Shown here: positions 6,655 to 14,578 of the stretch, in pieces | Position numbering within the stretch: position 1 is the first letter of the stretch | Layout of the letters: each line of letters opens with the position of its first letter | From: Desulfuromonadaceae bacterium | GTDB lineage: Bacteria > Desulfobacterota > Desulfuromonadia > Desulfuromonadales > Desulfuromonadaceae | Direction: 5' to 3' | Assembly (NCBI GenBank): GCA_027065245.1 | Contig: JAMOOS010000310.1 | Location: 1-27,581, forward strand | Length of the DNA: 27,581 bases | The notes under the pieces: model-generated | The model's database searches: none | Told to the model about the DNA's origin: nothing | The model's input: the letters and a program-made list of their open reading frames with translations, nothing else | Made by a program: the position numbers and the translations under genes

Positions 6655-7877
6655 CTTGATTTCCTTTCCAGTTCATCCCATATAAGACGCGGATCGAAGG
6701 AGTCTGCGGCCAGAATGGTGATAATGACCACGCCGGCAAATGCCAGCGCTGCGTGACCAGGATAAATAGACAGAATGTTGCCCAGATTAATGAGGGCGAC
6801 CAGTATCGATACTACAAACACGTCGATCATGGACCAGCGACCGACAAATTCGGTTACGCGGTACAAGGTGGTGCGCTGGCGCGCCTTGTCGGGGTTGGCA
6901 TTGCCGACGCTCCAGCTCAGCCAAGCCAGCGCCAGCAGTTTGGCCATGGGTATCATCACGCTGGCAAAGAAGATTACCATTGCTACGGCATAACTGCCCA
7001 TGCTCCACATCAGAACAACGCCACCGATGATGGTACTGTCGATGATATTGCCAAACTGTTCGGTACGGGTGATGGGGAGGATGTTGGCTGGAAAGTAGAG
7101 GATAAATGCCGTAATCAACAGTGCCACGGTGTTTTGCAGGCTGTTGTGGATGCGCACATGAAGCGGCGCGTGGCAGCGTGGGCAGCGCTGTTCGTCGACT
7201 GGTACGGTAAGCGTACACACATGGCAACTGGCCAGATTCTGAGAGATGGCGCTGCGTCCCGGTTGCGCCGACGGCTGAGGATGTGGTAGCAGCATATTCC
7301 ATAGCTGGTAGCGATCCAGACTGGTAAATGCCAGCAGGAACAGCAGTGTGAACCCGACGTAGGCCCAGAATGAGGTGCCGAGAATAATGGTTGCCATGCT
7401 GGCTATTTTGACCAGACTGACCAGCACGCCGACGACAAACACTTCCACCATGCTCCACGGACTGAGCATGTACATGGCGCGAGCCCACAGGCGCCGGTTG
7501 ATAAGCGGTTCGCGTCCCAGCAACAGCGGCAGAATCACCATTAACTGGCAGGTCAGCACCAGCGCCGGAATCAGGATGATGAAAGCCACCACAAAAAAGC
7601 TGAGGATTTCGCTGCCGCCGCGGTACAGGGCGATGGCGCTCTGTATCAGGGTCATCACCTGAACGTGGCCACTGGCACTAAAGGTGAGAAATGGGTAGCA
7701 GTTGGCCAGTATCAGCAGTATCAGTGCGGCAATGGAAAAGGCGCTGGCACGTTGCAGCGGGTCGGGTATCTTGTTGGTGAGCAAATGGTGGCAACGCGGA
7801 CAGTAGGCGCGTTCCCCATCTTTTAGTTGCGGCAGTTCAACGACCAGGTCGCAGTCGTGACAGGTAATATATTCCAT
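6651..7877 (-). CDS. pqiA: PqiA-type inner-membrane protein, two tandem PqiA domains
   Basis: A 408-residue polytopic membrane protein made of two PqiA halves (E. coli PqiA is 417). Each half starts with a zinc-ribbon-like pair: C6-x-x-C9 and C26-x-x-C29 in the first, CHVC and CPRC in the second, followed by the family segment 'ILANCYPFLTFSASG' or 'FPANILPITRTEQFG' and four membrane helices. The WSMVEVFVVGVLVSLVKI and WSMIDVFVVSILVALINL repeats show the duplication. PqiA is the inner-membrane partner of the PqiB tunnel. It is the first gene of the minus-strand operon that continues through pqiB, pqiC, a DUF5706 gene and a selenoprotein gene. The ribosome-binding site before the ATG is weak. 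Upstream lies a divergent promoter region shared with the deacetylase gene. Confidence 0.93.
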   Translation of the reverse strand: MEYITCHDCDLVVELPQLKDGERAYCPRCHHLLTNKIPDPLQRASAFSIAALILLILANCYPFLTFSASGHVQVMTLIQSAIALYRGGSEILSFFVVAFIILIPALVLTCQLMVILPLLLGREPLINRRLWARAMYMLSPWSMVEVFVVGVLVSLVKIASMATIILGTSFWAYVGFTLLFLLAFTSLDRYQLWNMLLPHPQPSAQPGRSAISQNLASCHVCTLTVPVDEQRCPRCHAPLHVRIHNSLQNTVALLITAFILYFPANILPITRTEQFGNIIDSTIIGGVVLMWSMGSYAVAMVIFFASVMIPMAKLLALAWLSWSVGNANPDKARQRTTLYRVTEFVGRWSMIDVFVVSILVALINLGNILSIYPGHAALAFAGVVIITILAADSFDPRLIWDELERKSR

Positions 7878-7941
7878 GCAGATAAATGCTCATGTGGATC
7901 GGTGTAATTGGTGACGCGAAATTCAGGCAACAATAGTTCCA

Positions 7942-7992
7942 ACCTAAAGCATTTGCTTGTCGATTGTCAATAGCGGCGGCATAAAGTAGTAT
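7942..7992. promoter_or_regulatory. divergent promoter region between pqiA and the deacetylase gene
   Basis: On +, TTGTCA (7964-7969) and TAGTAT (7987-7992) are 17 bases apart, a reasonable sigma-70-like promoter for the deacetylase-glycosyltransferase pair. On -, an exact TTGACA (7970-7965) overlaps it almost completely, with a weak TTAGGT at 7947-7942 after 17 bases, pointing toward pqiA. The two -35 boxes share the same bases, so the promoters, if both real, would exclude each other. Confidence 0.45.
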
Positions 7993-8014
7993 CTATTGAA
8001 AAATAAGCAGTTAC

Positions 8015-8872
8015 ATGCGGATGGGAGAATGGGTGGATAGAGAATGTCGCTTGATAATCAACGCCGATGATGTTGGTTGGCGCGCTGGGCGCGATCGCGG
8101 TATATTCCGCAGTATCGAGCAGGGAGTTGTTACCAGTGTGTCCTTGATGACTAATGGCGCTACATTTGCCGATGCAGTTGTGCAACTGCGTCGCAGCGGA
8201 GTCGGGACTGGGGTACACCTTAATCTGTCGGAAGGTTATTCACTCACCGGTGTGGTTGCCGGCCTGACTGATGATAGTGGCTGTTTTTTAGGTAAGCAGC
8301 GTTCGCGCGCCGTTTTTGCTGCCAACGCTTACGATCACGCTGCCGCCTACGTCGAGATGTGTGCTCAGGTGCAGCGGGCGGGGGACGGCGGCATCGCCAT
8401 CGATCATATAGATTCCCACCAGCACATGTTTTTGTTTCCGGTGTTAACCGGCATGATGATTGAGCTGTGCCAGCAATTTTCCATCGCGGCCGTGCGGCTG
8501 CCTTTGCCGGCGGAATGTGCCTTGGCCGATCCTCCGGCGCCGCTGGGTATTGAGCTGGATTTATACCGGCGGCGCGGCATGATTTTCCGCCGTCGGGTAC
8601 GGGACGCCCGATTATTTGTTCCGCGTGGTTTGTGGGGTATGCCTTACCTTGACCGTATGAATGAGCGGGTGTTGCGCCACCTGTTGCTACAGATGCCGCC
8701 TGGTTTGTGGGAACTGATGGTGCATCCCGGTGACGAAGATAGCGGCGTTCCTTTTTGTGGTGTAGAACGTTGCCGTGAGCAGCAGGCGCTTATTGCCGCG
8801 TCGGTACGGGCGGCACTGGAGCAGAGCAATATCGTCCTGACAACCTTTGGAGATGCCGTATGCGCATTGTGA
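8015..8872 (+). CDS. ChbG/HpnK family carbohydrate deacetylase (YdjC-like)
   Basis: A 285-residue member of the ChbG/HpnK (YdjC) family of metal-dependent N-deacetylases. The metal site and active-site strings are visible: IINADDVGW with the DD pair at about residues 17-18, GTGVHLNLSEG (about 65-75), IDHIDSHQHMFLFP with the D-x-H-x-H-like cluster (about 128-141) and LMVHPGDED near the C-terminus. Family members remove acetyl groups from chito-oligosaccharides (ChbG) or from a hopanoid sugar intermediate (HpnK). No hopanoid or chitin genes are near. The gene overlaps the following glycosyltransferase by 13 bp, so the pair probably acts in one pathway that builds and then deacetylates a glycoconjugate. 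Start choice is uncertain: ATG 8015, ATG 8021 and GTG 8033 are in frame and none has a strong ribosome-binding site. Confidence 0.87.
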   Translation: MRMGEWVDRECRLIINADDVGWRAGRDRGIFRSIEQGVVTSVSLMTNGATFADAVVQLRRSGVGTGVHLNLSEGYSLTGVVAGLTDDSGCFLGKQRSRAVFAANAYDHAAAYVEMCAQVQRAGDGGIAIDHIDSHQHMFLFPVLTGMMIELCQQFSIAAVRLPLPAECALADPPAPLGIELDLYRRRGMIFRRRVRDARLFVPRGLWGMPYLDRMNERVLRHLLLQMPPGLWELMVHPGDEDSGVPFCGVERCREQQALIAASVRAALEQSNIVLTTFGDAVCAL

Positions 8873-9867
8873 TCTGCGTACCTCAGTGTAGTGATATTAC
8901 CGGCAACATGGTTACTGCCCGCCGTTATCGACAGGCGTTGTGCGAGTATGGTCATCAGGTGGTCATTCGTGCTGTAAGTGAGGATGGCGATGAAATGCGC
9001 CTGGCGCTTGTGAAAGATCAACCGGAATTGCTGTTGCTATTGCATGCTTATAAAACCGGCAAGCCGTGGTTGTGTCTGCACGATTGTTCTATACCAGCGC
9101 TGGTGCTGTTGAGTGGTACCGATGTAAATGACGGACTGCATTGTCCGCAGCAGCGGGAGATAATCAGCCTTGTTTTGCAGCAGGCAGCAGCAGTTCTGAT
9201 CCAGAATCCCCTGTTGGAACAATTGCTGCGCCGCGATTTTCCGCATCTGTGCAGCAACCTTTATCATCTTCCTCCGGCTGCGCTTCTCGGTGAAGCGGAA
9301 TATCCACTGCGCTCCAGGCATGAAATTGCCGACGGTACCGTAGTTCTGCTGTGTGCTGCCGGCATCAGGCCGGTAAAGGGGCTGGTGGAACTGATAGAGA
9401 TGGCTGCGCCGCTGGAGTCTGCTTGTCGAAATTGGCTGCTGGCGTTTTGTGGTCCGCCACTGGACGATGATTATGCACAGCGCTTTTTTGCTGCCGTCGA
9501 TCGTTATCGCTGGGCCACCTATCTGGGGATTATCCCCCAAGATGCCATGGCCAGTGTTTTGCGCGCTGTAGATGTCGTGGTCAACAACTCTTTTTCTGAG
9601 GGGTTGTCCAATGTTCTGGTGGAAGCCGCTTGTCTGGGGCGACCGTTGCTGGCGCGGGATATCCCTGGTAACCGGCCATTAGTCAAACACGGGGTGAACG
9701 GTCTGTTGTACAATGACAGCAGAGATTTTGTCGCCGCCGCACGCGCTCTCATCGATAAGGCAGATCTGCGCCGACAACTGTCGGTACCTGATGATACATT
9801 CAGTTCTCAGACAGAAGCCCGCATCCTCAATGAAATATGTTGCCGTGCAGGAACTTGTCGGCCTTAG
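8860..9867 (+). CDS. GT4-type glycosyltransferase
   Basis: A 335-residue GT-B fold glycosyltransferase of family 4. The N-terminal half begins MRIVICVPQ and has GNMVTARRYRQAL and, later, IPALVLLSGTDVND; the C-terminal half has the donor-binding pattern: VVLLCAAGIRPVKG, WLLAFCGPP, YLGIIPQDAMASVLRAVDVVVNNSFSEGLSNVLVEAACLGRPLLARDIPGN, with the E-x7-E motif (EGLSNVLVEA) that contacts the nucleotide sugar. There is no membrane segment. Its ATG lies inside the end of the deacetylase gene, with GGAG eight bases upstream, so the two are translationally coupled. The GN-x-VTA-x-R start and the SGTD motif recall the TIGR04348 group, which includes the selenosugar synthase SenB, but the partners SenA and SenC are absent here, so I do not assign that function. 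Acceptor and donor are unknown. Confidence 0.87.
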   Translation: MRIVICVPQCSDITGNMVTARRYRQALCEYGHQVVIRAVSEDGDEMRLALVKDQPELLLLLHAYKTGKPWLCLHDCSIPALVLLSGTDVNDGLHCPQQREIISLVLQQAAAVLIQNPLLEQLLRRDFPHLCSNLYHLPPAALLGEAEYPLRSRHEIADGTVVLLCAAGIRPVKGLVELIEMAAPLESACRNWLLAFCGPPLDDDYAQRFFAAVDRYRWATYLGIIPQDAMASVLRAVDVVVNNSFSEGLSNVLVEAACLGRPLLARDIPGNRPLVKHGVNGLLYNDSRDFVAAARALIDKADLRRQLSVPDDTFSSQTEARILNEICCRAGTCRP

Positions 9868-9991
9868 CGGATCGAAGCGAAAAGTTGCTTGGTTGAGGAC
9901 AGATTTTCGCTCGCTTGAAGGTGGATAGCTGTAGCTAGTGGTCGAAAAGGGGCAGAACTATGCACCGGCCAGACGATTGTGCAGCTGATTC

Positions 9992-10084
9992 ATGAAAGTT
10001 CTGCTTGCATCAATTTATCCACGGCGTGCCCCCCCCGGTAACAGCATTAATTTAGTTGTTGCGCTGCTGCTCCATTTATTCTAG
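9992..10084 (+). pseudogene. possible N-terminal gene remnant (30 codons)
   Basis: An ATG at 9992 opens a 30-codon ORF starting MKVLLASIYP and ending at TAG 10082. The start looks like the first strand of a Rossmann-like protein (glycosyltransferase or B12-binding type), then nothing further. A run of eight C at 10029-10036 lies inside, but adding or removing one base leads to a stop within a few codons, so slippage does not restore a longer frame. No ribosome-binding site is obvious. Either a remnant of a lost gene or chance. The rest of 9868-10133 shows only the promoter listed at 10086-10113. Confidence 0.2.
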
Positions 10085-10085
10085 G

Positions 10086-10113
10086 TTGGATAGGGGTAGA
10101 ACATTGTTATATT
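10086..10113 (+). promoter_or_regulatory. sigma-70-like promoter for the crotonase gene
   Basis: TTGGAT (10086-10091) and TATATT (10108-10113) are separated by 16 bases and lie about 20 bases upstream of the start codon. The -10 is good (five of six), the -35 is weak. The leader would be very short but still holds the GGAGG. Confidence 0.4.
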
Positions 10114-10133
10114 AGATTTTGTGGAGGTAGGCA

Positions 10134-10910
10134 GTGGATAATGAACTTATTTTAGTCGGCAAACAAGGGCGCGTCGGGTACATAACTCTTAATCGTCCCG
10201 AGGAGATGAACACCTTTACCGTTGAGTTTGCACGCCAGTTGGATGCGGCTTTGTGGCAGATGGAGGATGACCCGGAGGTGTTGGTGGTGGTCATAAAAGC
10301 GGCGGGCAAGAACTTTTGCACCGGCATTGCCCTGGATCAGTTTGATGAAAAAAGCCAGCGCGATTACCGGGCGTTTTTGTATCGTATTGATGCTTTTTAC
10401 CACACCCTGGCGAAGATGCGTACCGTAACCATAGCCGCTACTCAGGGCTATGCGTTGGCCAACGGCGCTGGGCTGGCGTTTGCCTGCGATTTTACTGTTG
10501 CCGCCAATGACTGCATGTTTGGTACTACCGCCATCAATGTCGGTTTGATCTGCCTTGGCCCGGCAGCGCCTATGTTGCGTATTCTTGGACGAAAGAAAAC
10601 CATGGAACTGGTGCTTACCGGCGAGATGTTCAGTGCTGACGCGGCACTTGATATGGGGTTGATCAATAAAGTGGTGGAGGCGGGCGAGTTGTATGCTGCT
10701 GCCGACGAACTGGCAGCGAAACTGACTGCCAAAAGCCCGTTAGCGTTGCAGATAGGCAAGGAGGGGCTTAACCGCCTTCACGATATCCCCTACCACCAGG
10801 GACTGGATGTAATGGACGATTTATTTGCTACGTTGTGTTCCAGTGCCGATGCCGTGGAAGGGGTGAGCGCTTTTTTGCAACGACGCAAGCCGCAGTGGCA
10901 GGAAAAATAA
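10134..10910 (+). CDS. enoyl-CoA hydratase/isomerase superfamily protein lacking both catalytic glutamates
   Basis: A 258-residue crotonase-fold protein, full length for the family. The oxyanion-hole segments are present: VVVIKAAGKNFCTGIALDQF (residues 51-70) and GYALANGAGLAFACDF (105-120). A GGAGGT at 10123-10128 supports the GTG start. Compared with rat mitochondrial crotonase, the two catalytic glutamates (E144 in GGGCE, E164 in QPEI) are replaced by Gly113 and Ala133 (FGTTAINVGL). It therefore should not work as a standard hydratase; the 'FxT..xNVGL.C..P' pattern is closest in my memory to ECHDC3-like members, whose reaction is not well defined. It should bind an acyl-CoA and act by oxyanion stabilisation, for example as an isomerase, thioester hydrolase or decarboxylase. 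It stands alone with its own promoter, so the neighbours give no pathway. Confidence 0.88.
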   Translation: MDNELILVGKQGRVGYITLNRPEEMNTFTVEFARQLDAALWQMEDDPEVLVVVIKAAGKNFCTGIALDQFDEKSQRDYRAFLYRIDAFYHTLAKMRTVTIAATQGYALANGAGLAFACDFTVAANDCMFGTTAINVGLICLGPAAPMLRILGRKKTMELVLTGEMFSADAALDMGLINKVVEAGELYAAADELAAKLTAKSPLALQIGKEGLNRLHDIPYHQGLDVMDDLFATLCSSADAVEGVSAFLQRRKPQWQEK

Positions 10911-10961
10911 CCGGCTGTTTCATGATGTGTGCACGAGGCTGGAAGATTATAGTTATTTGGT

Positions 10962-10990
10962 TTGACAGCTGCTTTTGGCTCAAGTATATC
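10962..10990 (+). promoter_or_regulatory. sigma-70-like promoter of the aap-type operon
   Basis: A perfect TTGACA (10962-10967) is followed after exactly 17 bases by TATATC (10985-10990). Transcription from here would give a leader of about 155 bases before the binding-protein gene. The leader contains a GTGTACAC palindrome near 11090 and GC-rich stretches but no riboswitch I recognise. Confidence 0.6.
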
Positions 10991-11151
10991 TGGATAAATA
11001 TATAGAATAAAACAGCGTGTTTTCTGTTGCTAACGATGGGATGTAGCAGTTGTTCGGTTGTTTGCAGCACCGCGATTTTGTGTCGCTGTGTACACCGCGG
11101 TGGTGGTTGTGGCGGCGGTTTGTTTGGGCTTCGAGTAAAAGGAGGAAGAGC

Positions 11152-12171
11152 ATGAAACTGGTTAGAGTGTTGGTGGTTACACTGGTTGTGCTGGCGTTGG
11201 CGTGTGGCAGTGCTTTCGCAGGCAAGGATCTGGATGCTGTTAAGAAGAAAGGTTATATACAGGCCGGGGTTAACGGCAGCGTGTTCGGTTTCAGCAAGCC
11301 GGATGAAAAAGGGATATGGAAAGGGCTTGATGTCGATACCGCCCGGGCTGTTGCCGCCGGTATTTTTGGGGATGCCAGCAAAGTGAAATTTACTCCGTTA
11401 ACAGCTCAGCAGCGTTTTACCGCTTTGCAATCAGGCGAGATTGATATCCTCACCCGCAATACTACCAGGACGCTCAGCCGTGAAACTCAGCTGGGACTCA
11501 ATTTTGTTACGGTAAATTACTACGATGGCCAGGGCTTTATGGTGCCGAAAAAGCTTGGCATCAAGAGTGCTAAAGAGCTTGATGGAGCCACGGTTTGCGT
11601 GCTGCCCGGCACTACTACCGAGCAGAATGCGGCCGATTTCTTCCGTACCCACGGTATCAAGATGAAACCGGTGGTTATCGAGTCTACATCGGAGTTGGCC
11701 AAAACATTCTTTGCCGGGCGCTGCGATGTGCTTACATCCGACGCTTCCCAGTTGGCGGGAATGCGCGCCATAGCCCCTAATCCTAAAGACTATGTGATTT
11801 TGCCGGAGAGAATTTCTAAAGAGCCTCTGGCACCTGCAGTGCGCCACGGTGATGATCAGTTCCGTGATATTGTCGATTTTTGCGTGATGGCGATGATTAA
11901 TGCAGAAGAGCTTGGCATAACTTCTAAAAACGTTGACGAGATGCTCAAGAGCAAGAATCCTGCTATCAAGCGTTTTCTCGGTGTAATCCCCGGCAACGGC
12001 AAATCTCTGGGGCTGGACGAGAAATGGGCCTACAACATTATCAAACAGGTAGGTAATTACGGCGAGGTATTTGAGCGCAATATCGGTATCAATACCCCTC
12101 TTGGTTTAAGCAGAGGACTTAATGCACTGTGGACCGACGGTGGTCTGATGTATTCACCGCCGTTCAAGTAA
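11152..12171 (+). CDS. aapJ: general amino acid ABC transporter, periplasmic binding protein
   Basis: A 339-residue extracytoplasmic binding protein of the family 3 (polar amino acid) type, in the longer AapJ/BztA subgroup. The start at 11152 is fixed by AAAAGGAGG just upstream; the longer frame to 11050 is untranslated leader. A signal peptide (hydrophobic 4-20, cleavage after SAFA) directs it to the periplasm. Family strings include GVNGSVFGFSKPDEKGIWKGLDVDTARAVAAG, LTAQQRFTALQSGEIDILTRNTTRTLSRE, YYDGQGFMVPKKLGIKSAKELDGATVCVLPGTTTE and, near the C-terminus, GNYGEVFERNIG. Such proteins bind several L-amino acids, with glutamate/aspartate and their amides common. It is first in an operon with two permeases and an ATPase, and is followed by a strong hairpin that would raise its level relative to the membrane parts. 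Confidence 0.92.
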   Translation: MKLVRVLVVTLVVLALACGSAFAGKDLDAVKKKGYIQAGVNGSVFGFSKPDEKGIWKGLDVDTARAVAAGIFGDASKVKFTPLTAQQRFTALQSGEIDILTRNTTRTLSRETQLGLNFVTVNYYDGQGFMVPKKLGIKSAKELDGATVCVLPGTTTEQNAADFFRTHGIKMKPVVIESTSELAKTFFAGRCDVLTSDASQLAGMRAIAPNPKDYVILPERISKEPLAPAVRHGDDQFRDIVDFCVMAMINAEELGITSKNVDEMLKSKNPAIKRFLGVIPGNGKSLGLDEKWAYNIIKQVGNYGEVFERNIGINTPLGLSRGLNALWTDGGLMYSPPFK

Positions 12172-12180
12172 TGTTTGTTG

Positions 12181-12210
12181 TCGCCGCCGGCAGATCTTTG
12201 TCGGCGGCGA
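12181..12210 (+). terminator. intercistronic hairpin after aapJ (partial terminator or mRNA stabiliser)
   Basis: A perfect 9-bp stem, TCGCCGCCG (12181-12189) and CGGCGGCGA (12202-12210), closes a 12-base loop and is followed by TTGTTT. The T-run is broken, so read-through is expected. Hairpins between the binding-protein gene and the permease genes commonly keep the binding protein in excess. Confidence 0.7.
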
Positions 12211-12267
12211 TTGTTTAGCCGCAACGTATGAGCGTTGCCAGTAACAAAAATCGGTAGGACGGGATTT

Positions 12268-13449
12268 ATGGCGACAACAAACGAGGAATTACCTGCAAAA
12301 ATACCATTCTGGCGTGACGAGGGGAAACGGGCGCTGGTGTTTCAGGCTGTAGCGCTGGTGCTGGTGGCGGCAGTTGGCTACTATCTGTTTGCCAACACAC
12401 AGGCAAATCTGCAGCGCCAGTCAATTGCTACCGGATTTGGCTTTCTCGACCACGAGGCATCGTTTGAGATCGGGGAGACGGTTATCCCGTATTCTGCTTC
12501 GGACAGCTATTCGCGCGCTTTGCTGGTGGGGGCTCTCAACACCATAAAGATCTCGTTTATCGGCATTGTGCTGACCCTTATTCTGGGTACTATTATTGGT
12601 ATTGCCCGCCTGTCTACCAACTGGTTGGTGGCAAAGATTGCGGCGCTGTATATCGAAGTGATGCAGAACATTCCGGTGTTGTTGCAACTGTTTTTCTGGT
12701 ACGCGATTTTCTATGAGTCGTTTCCGCCACCACGTCAGGCTCTCACTCCTGTGCCGGGGGTGTTTCTGTGTAATCGCGGTTTGATTTTCGCCGTGCCCGC
12801 TCCTCACCCGGCATGGTCCTATATGGGGTGGACTTTTGTTGCGGTGCTGATTGTTGGCTGGTTTCTCAATCGCTGGGGACGAAAGCGGCAGGAACTTACC
12901 GGCCAGGAGTTCCCCGCCGGGATGATTACCATTGCCATGGCAGTGGTGTTGCCTTTGCTGGTATGGTTGGTTGCCGGTGCGCCCACAACCATGGATGTGC
13001 CGGTGATGCGTGGATTTAACTTCAGTGGTGGTGTTACGGTCAGTCCCGAATTCAGTGCCTTGTTGTTGGGACTGGTGCTGTATACCGCTGCATTTGTGGC
13101 AGAGATCGTACGCGCCGGAATCCAATCTGTTGGACGAGGCCAGATAGAGGCTGCCATGGCCATCGGTTTGCGTCCGGCAAAGGTGTTGCGCCTGGTGGTA
13201 TTGCCCCAGGCGTTGCGGGTTATTATCCCGCCGTTGACTACTCAAATGCTGAATTTACTTAAAAACAGCTCGTTGGCCATCGCCATCGGCTATGCGGATT
13301 TTGTTTCGGTGGCCAACACCACCATTAACCAGACCGGTCAGGCGATTGAAGGGGTGGCAATGATTATGCTGGTGTTCCTTACTTTCAGCCTGCTGACCTC
13401 GTTGTTTATGAACTGGTACAATAAAAAGATGGCTCTGGTGGAGAGGTAA
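12268..13449 (+). CDS. aapQ: general amino acid ABC transporter permease (AapQ type)
   Basis: A 393-residue HisM/HisQ-type permease in the long AapQ/BztB subgroup, which carries extra membrane segments between the N-terminal transmembrane helices and the core. The core begins ALLVGALNTIKISFIGIVLTLILGTIIG and has the family segments YIEVMQNIPVLLQLFFWY and the EAA loop EIVRAGIQSVGRGQIEAAMAIGLRPAKVLRLVVLPQALRVIIPPL, which docks the ATPase, followed by LLKNSSLAIAIGYADFV. I choose ATG 12268, which has a GGACGGGA stretch upstream and gives the usual start; a TTG at 12235 is in frame but lacks support. The gene lies in the inner membrane complex with the next permease, two bases after its stop. Confidence 0.9.
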   Translation: MATTNEELPAKIPFWRDEGKRALVFQAVALVLVAAVGYYLFANTQANLQRQSIATGFGFLDHEASFEIGETVIPYSASDSYSRALLVGALNTIKISFIGIVLTLILGTIIGIARLSTNWLVAKIAALYIEVMQNIPVLLQLFFWYAIFYESFPPPRQALTPVPGVFLCNRGLIFAVPAPHPAWSYMGWTFVAVLIVGWFLNRWGRKRQELTGQEFPAGMITIAMAVVLPLLVWLVAGAPTTMDVPVMRGFNFSGGVTVSPEFSALLLGLVLYTAAFVAEIVRAGIQSVGRGQIEAAMAIGLRPAKVLRLVVLPQALRVIIPPLTTQMLNLLKNSSLAIAIGYADFVSVANTTINQTGQAIEGVAMIMLVFLTFSLLTSLFMNWYNKKMALVER

Positions 13450-13451
13450 CC

Positions 13452-14555
13452 ATGTCAGAGGATACTGCACAGCAGAAAAAGCCCGGACGGGAGTATCTGG
13501 ACGCACCGATAACCAAAATCGGTGCCGTGGCGTGGTTGCGCGCCAATTTATTCAATACCTGGTACAATTCGCTGCTTAGTGTGCTGCTTGTTTATGGCCT
13601 GGCAGTTACCGTGCCGCCGTTTTTCAAGTGGGCTTTTGTCGATAGCTTATGGAACAGCTCTGCCGCTGCCTGCCGTGATATTGACGGTGCCTGCTGGTCC
13701 ATTATTCCACAGAATGTTAAATTCATATTCCTGGGATTTTTCCCTACCGGGCAGGAGTGGCGACCTATACTGGCCATGGCAATACTTATAGGTCTGGTTA
13801 TCTATTCACGAGAACGTCATCGTTGGCGCAAATCTCTGTTATGGATGTGGCTGATAGCGCTGGTGGTGATGGGTACCCTTATGCACGGCGGGGTGTTTGG
13901 CATGCCGGTGGTGGAAACCTCCAAATGGAGCGGGCTGCCATTGACATTGATGCTGTCATTTTTCGGTATCATTGCCGCCTATCCTCTCGGGGTATTGTTG
14001 GCGTTGGGGCGGCGCTCGCGCATGCCGACAATCAAAACCATGTGCGTGGTATATATCGAGATGATTCGCGGTGTGCCGCTTATCAGCCTGCTGTTCATGT
14101 CGTCGGTGATGTTTCCCCTGTTTTTGCCCGAAGGGGTAACCATAGACAAGGTATTACGTGCCCAGGTGGCTATTATCATGTTTACTGCTGCCTATATTGC
14201 CGAGGTGGTGCGTGGTGGTTTGCAGGCCATGCCCCGCGGCCAGTATGAGGCGGCGGATTCACTGGGGTTGAATTACGGCCAGACCATGCGGCTGGTTATT
14301 CTGCCCCAGGCTCTTAAAATTGTTATCCCGCCCACGGTGGGAATTCTGCTGGCGGCCTTTAAGGATACCTCGCTGGTAGTTATTATCGCTCTGTACGATA
14401 TCCTGAAGACCACCAAGGTTACTCTGTCCAATCCGCAATGGACCAACTATTCGACGGAAGCGTACATATTCCTGGCGCTGTTGTATTTTATCTTTTGCTA
14501 TGCCATGTCCAGCTACAGTCGCCGTCTGGAGCGCGAGTTGCACACCGGGCGTTAG
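13452..14555 (+). CDS. aapM: general amino acid ABC transporter permease (AapM type)
   Basis: A 367-residue partner permease of the AapM/BztC subgroup. It has an N-terminal membrane helix (SLLSVLLVYGLAVTVPPFFKWAF), a periplasmic Cys-containing segment (AACRDIDGACWSI) that is usual in this subgroup, further helices, then the core with GLPLTLMLSFFGIIAAYPLGVLLALGRRS, YIEMIRGVPLISLLFM and the EAA loop EVVRGGLQAMPRGQYEAADSLGLNYGQTMRLVILPQALKIVIPP. GGAGAGG lies just before the ATG, overlapping the end of the upstream gene; the two genes are separated by two bases, so they are translated together. With AapQ it forms the transmembrane channel. Confidence 0.9.
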   Translation: MSEDTAQQKKPGREYLDAPITKIGAVAWLRANLFNTWYNSLLSVLLVYGLAVTVPPFFKWAFVDSLWNSSAAACRDIDGACWSIIPQNVKFIFLGFFPTGQEWRPILAMAILIGLVIYSRERHRWRKSLLWMWLIALVVMGTLMHGGVFGMPVVETSKWSGLPLTLMLSFFGIIAAYPLGVLLALGRRSRMPTIKTMCVVYIEMIRGVPLISLLFMSSVMFPLFLPEGVTIDKVLRAQVAIIMFTAAYIAEVVRGGLQAMPRGQYEAADSLGLNYGQTMRLVILPQALKIVIPPTVGILLAAFKDTSLVVIIALYDILKTTKVTLSNPQWTNYSTEAYIFLALLYFIFCYAMSSYSRRLERELHTGR

Positions 14556-14578
14556 CCAGTTTAATTGACGAGGGGATT

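Noticed and set aside
10029..10036. Run of eight C as a possible programmed frameshift site
   Set aside because: Shifting by one base in either direction leads to a stop within a few codons, so no longer product results.
13935..13960. TGACATTGATGCTGTCA inside aapM as a third copy of the che palindrome
   Set aside because: The half-sites are in the opposite order, the spacing is seven, and it is within coding sequence.
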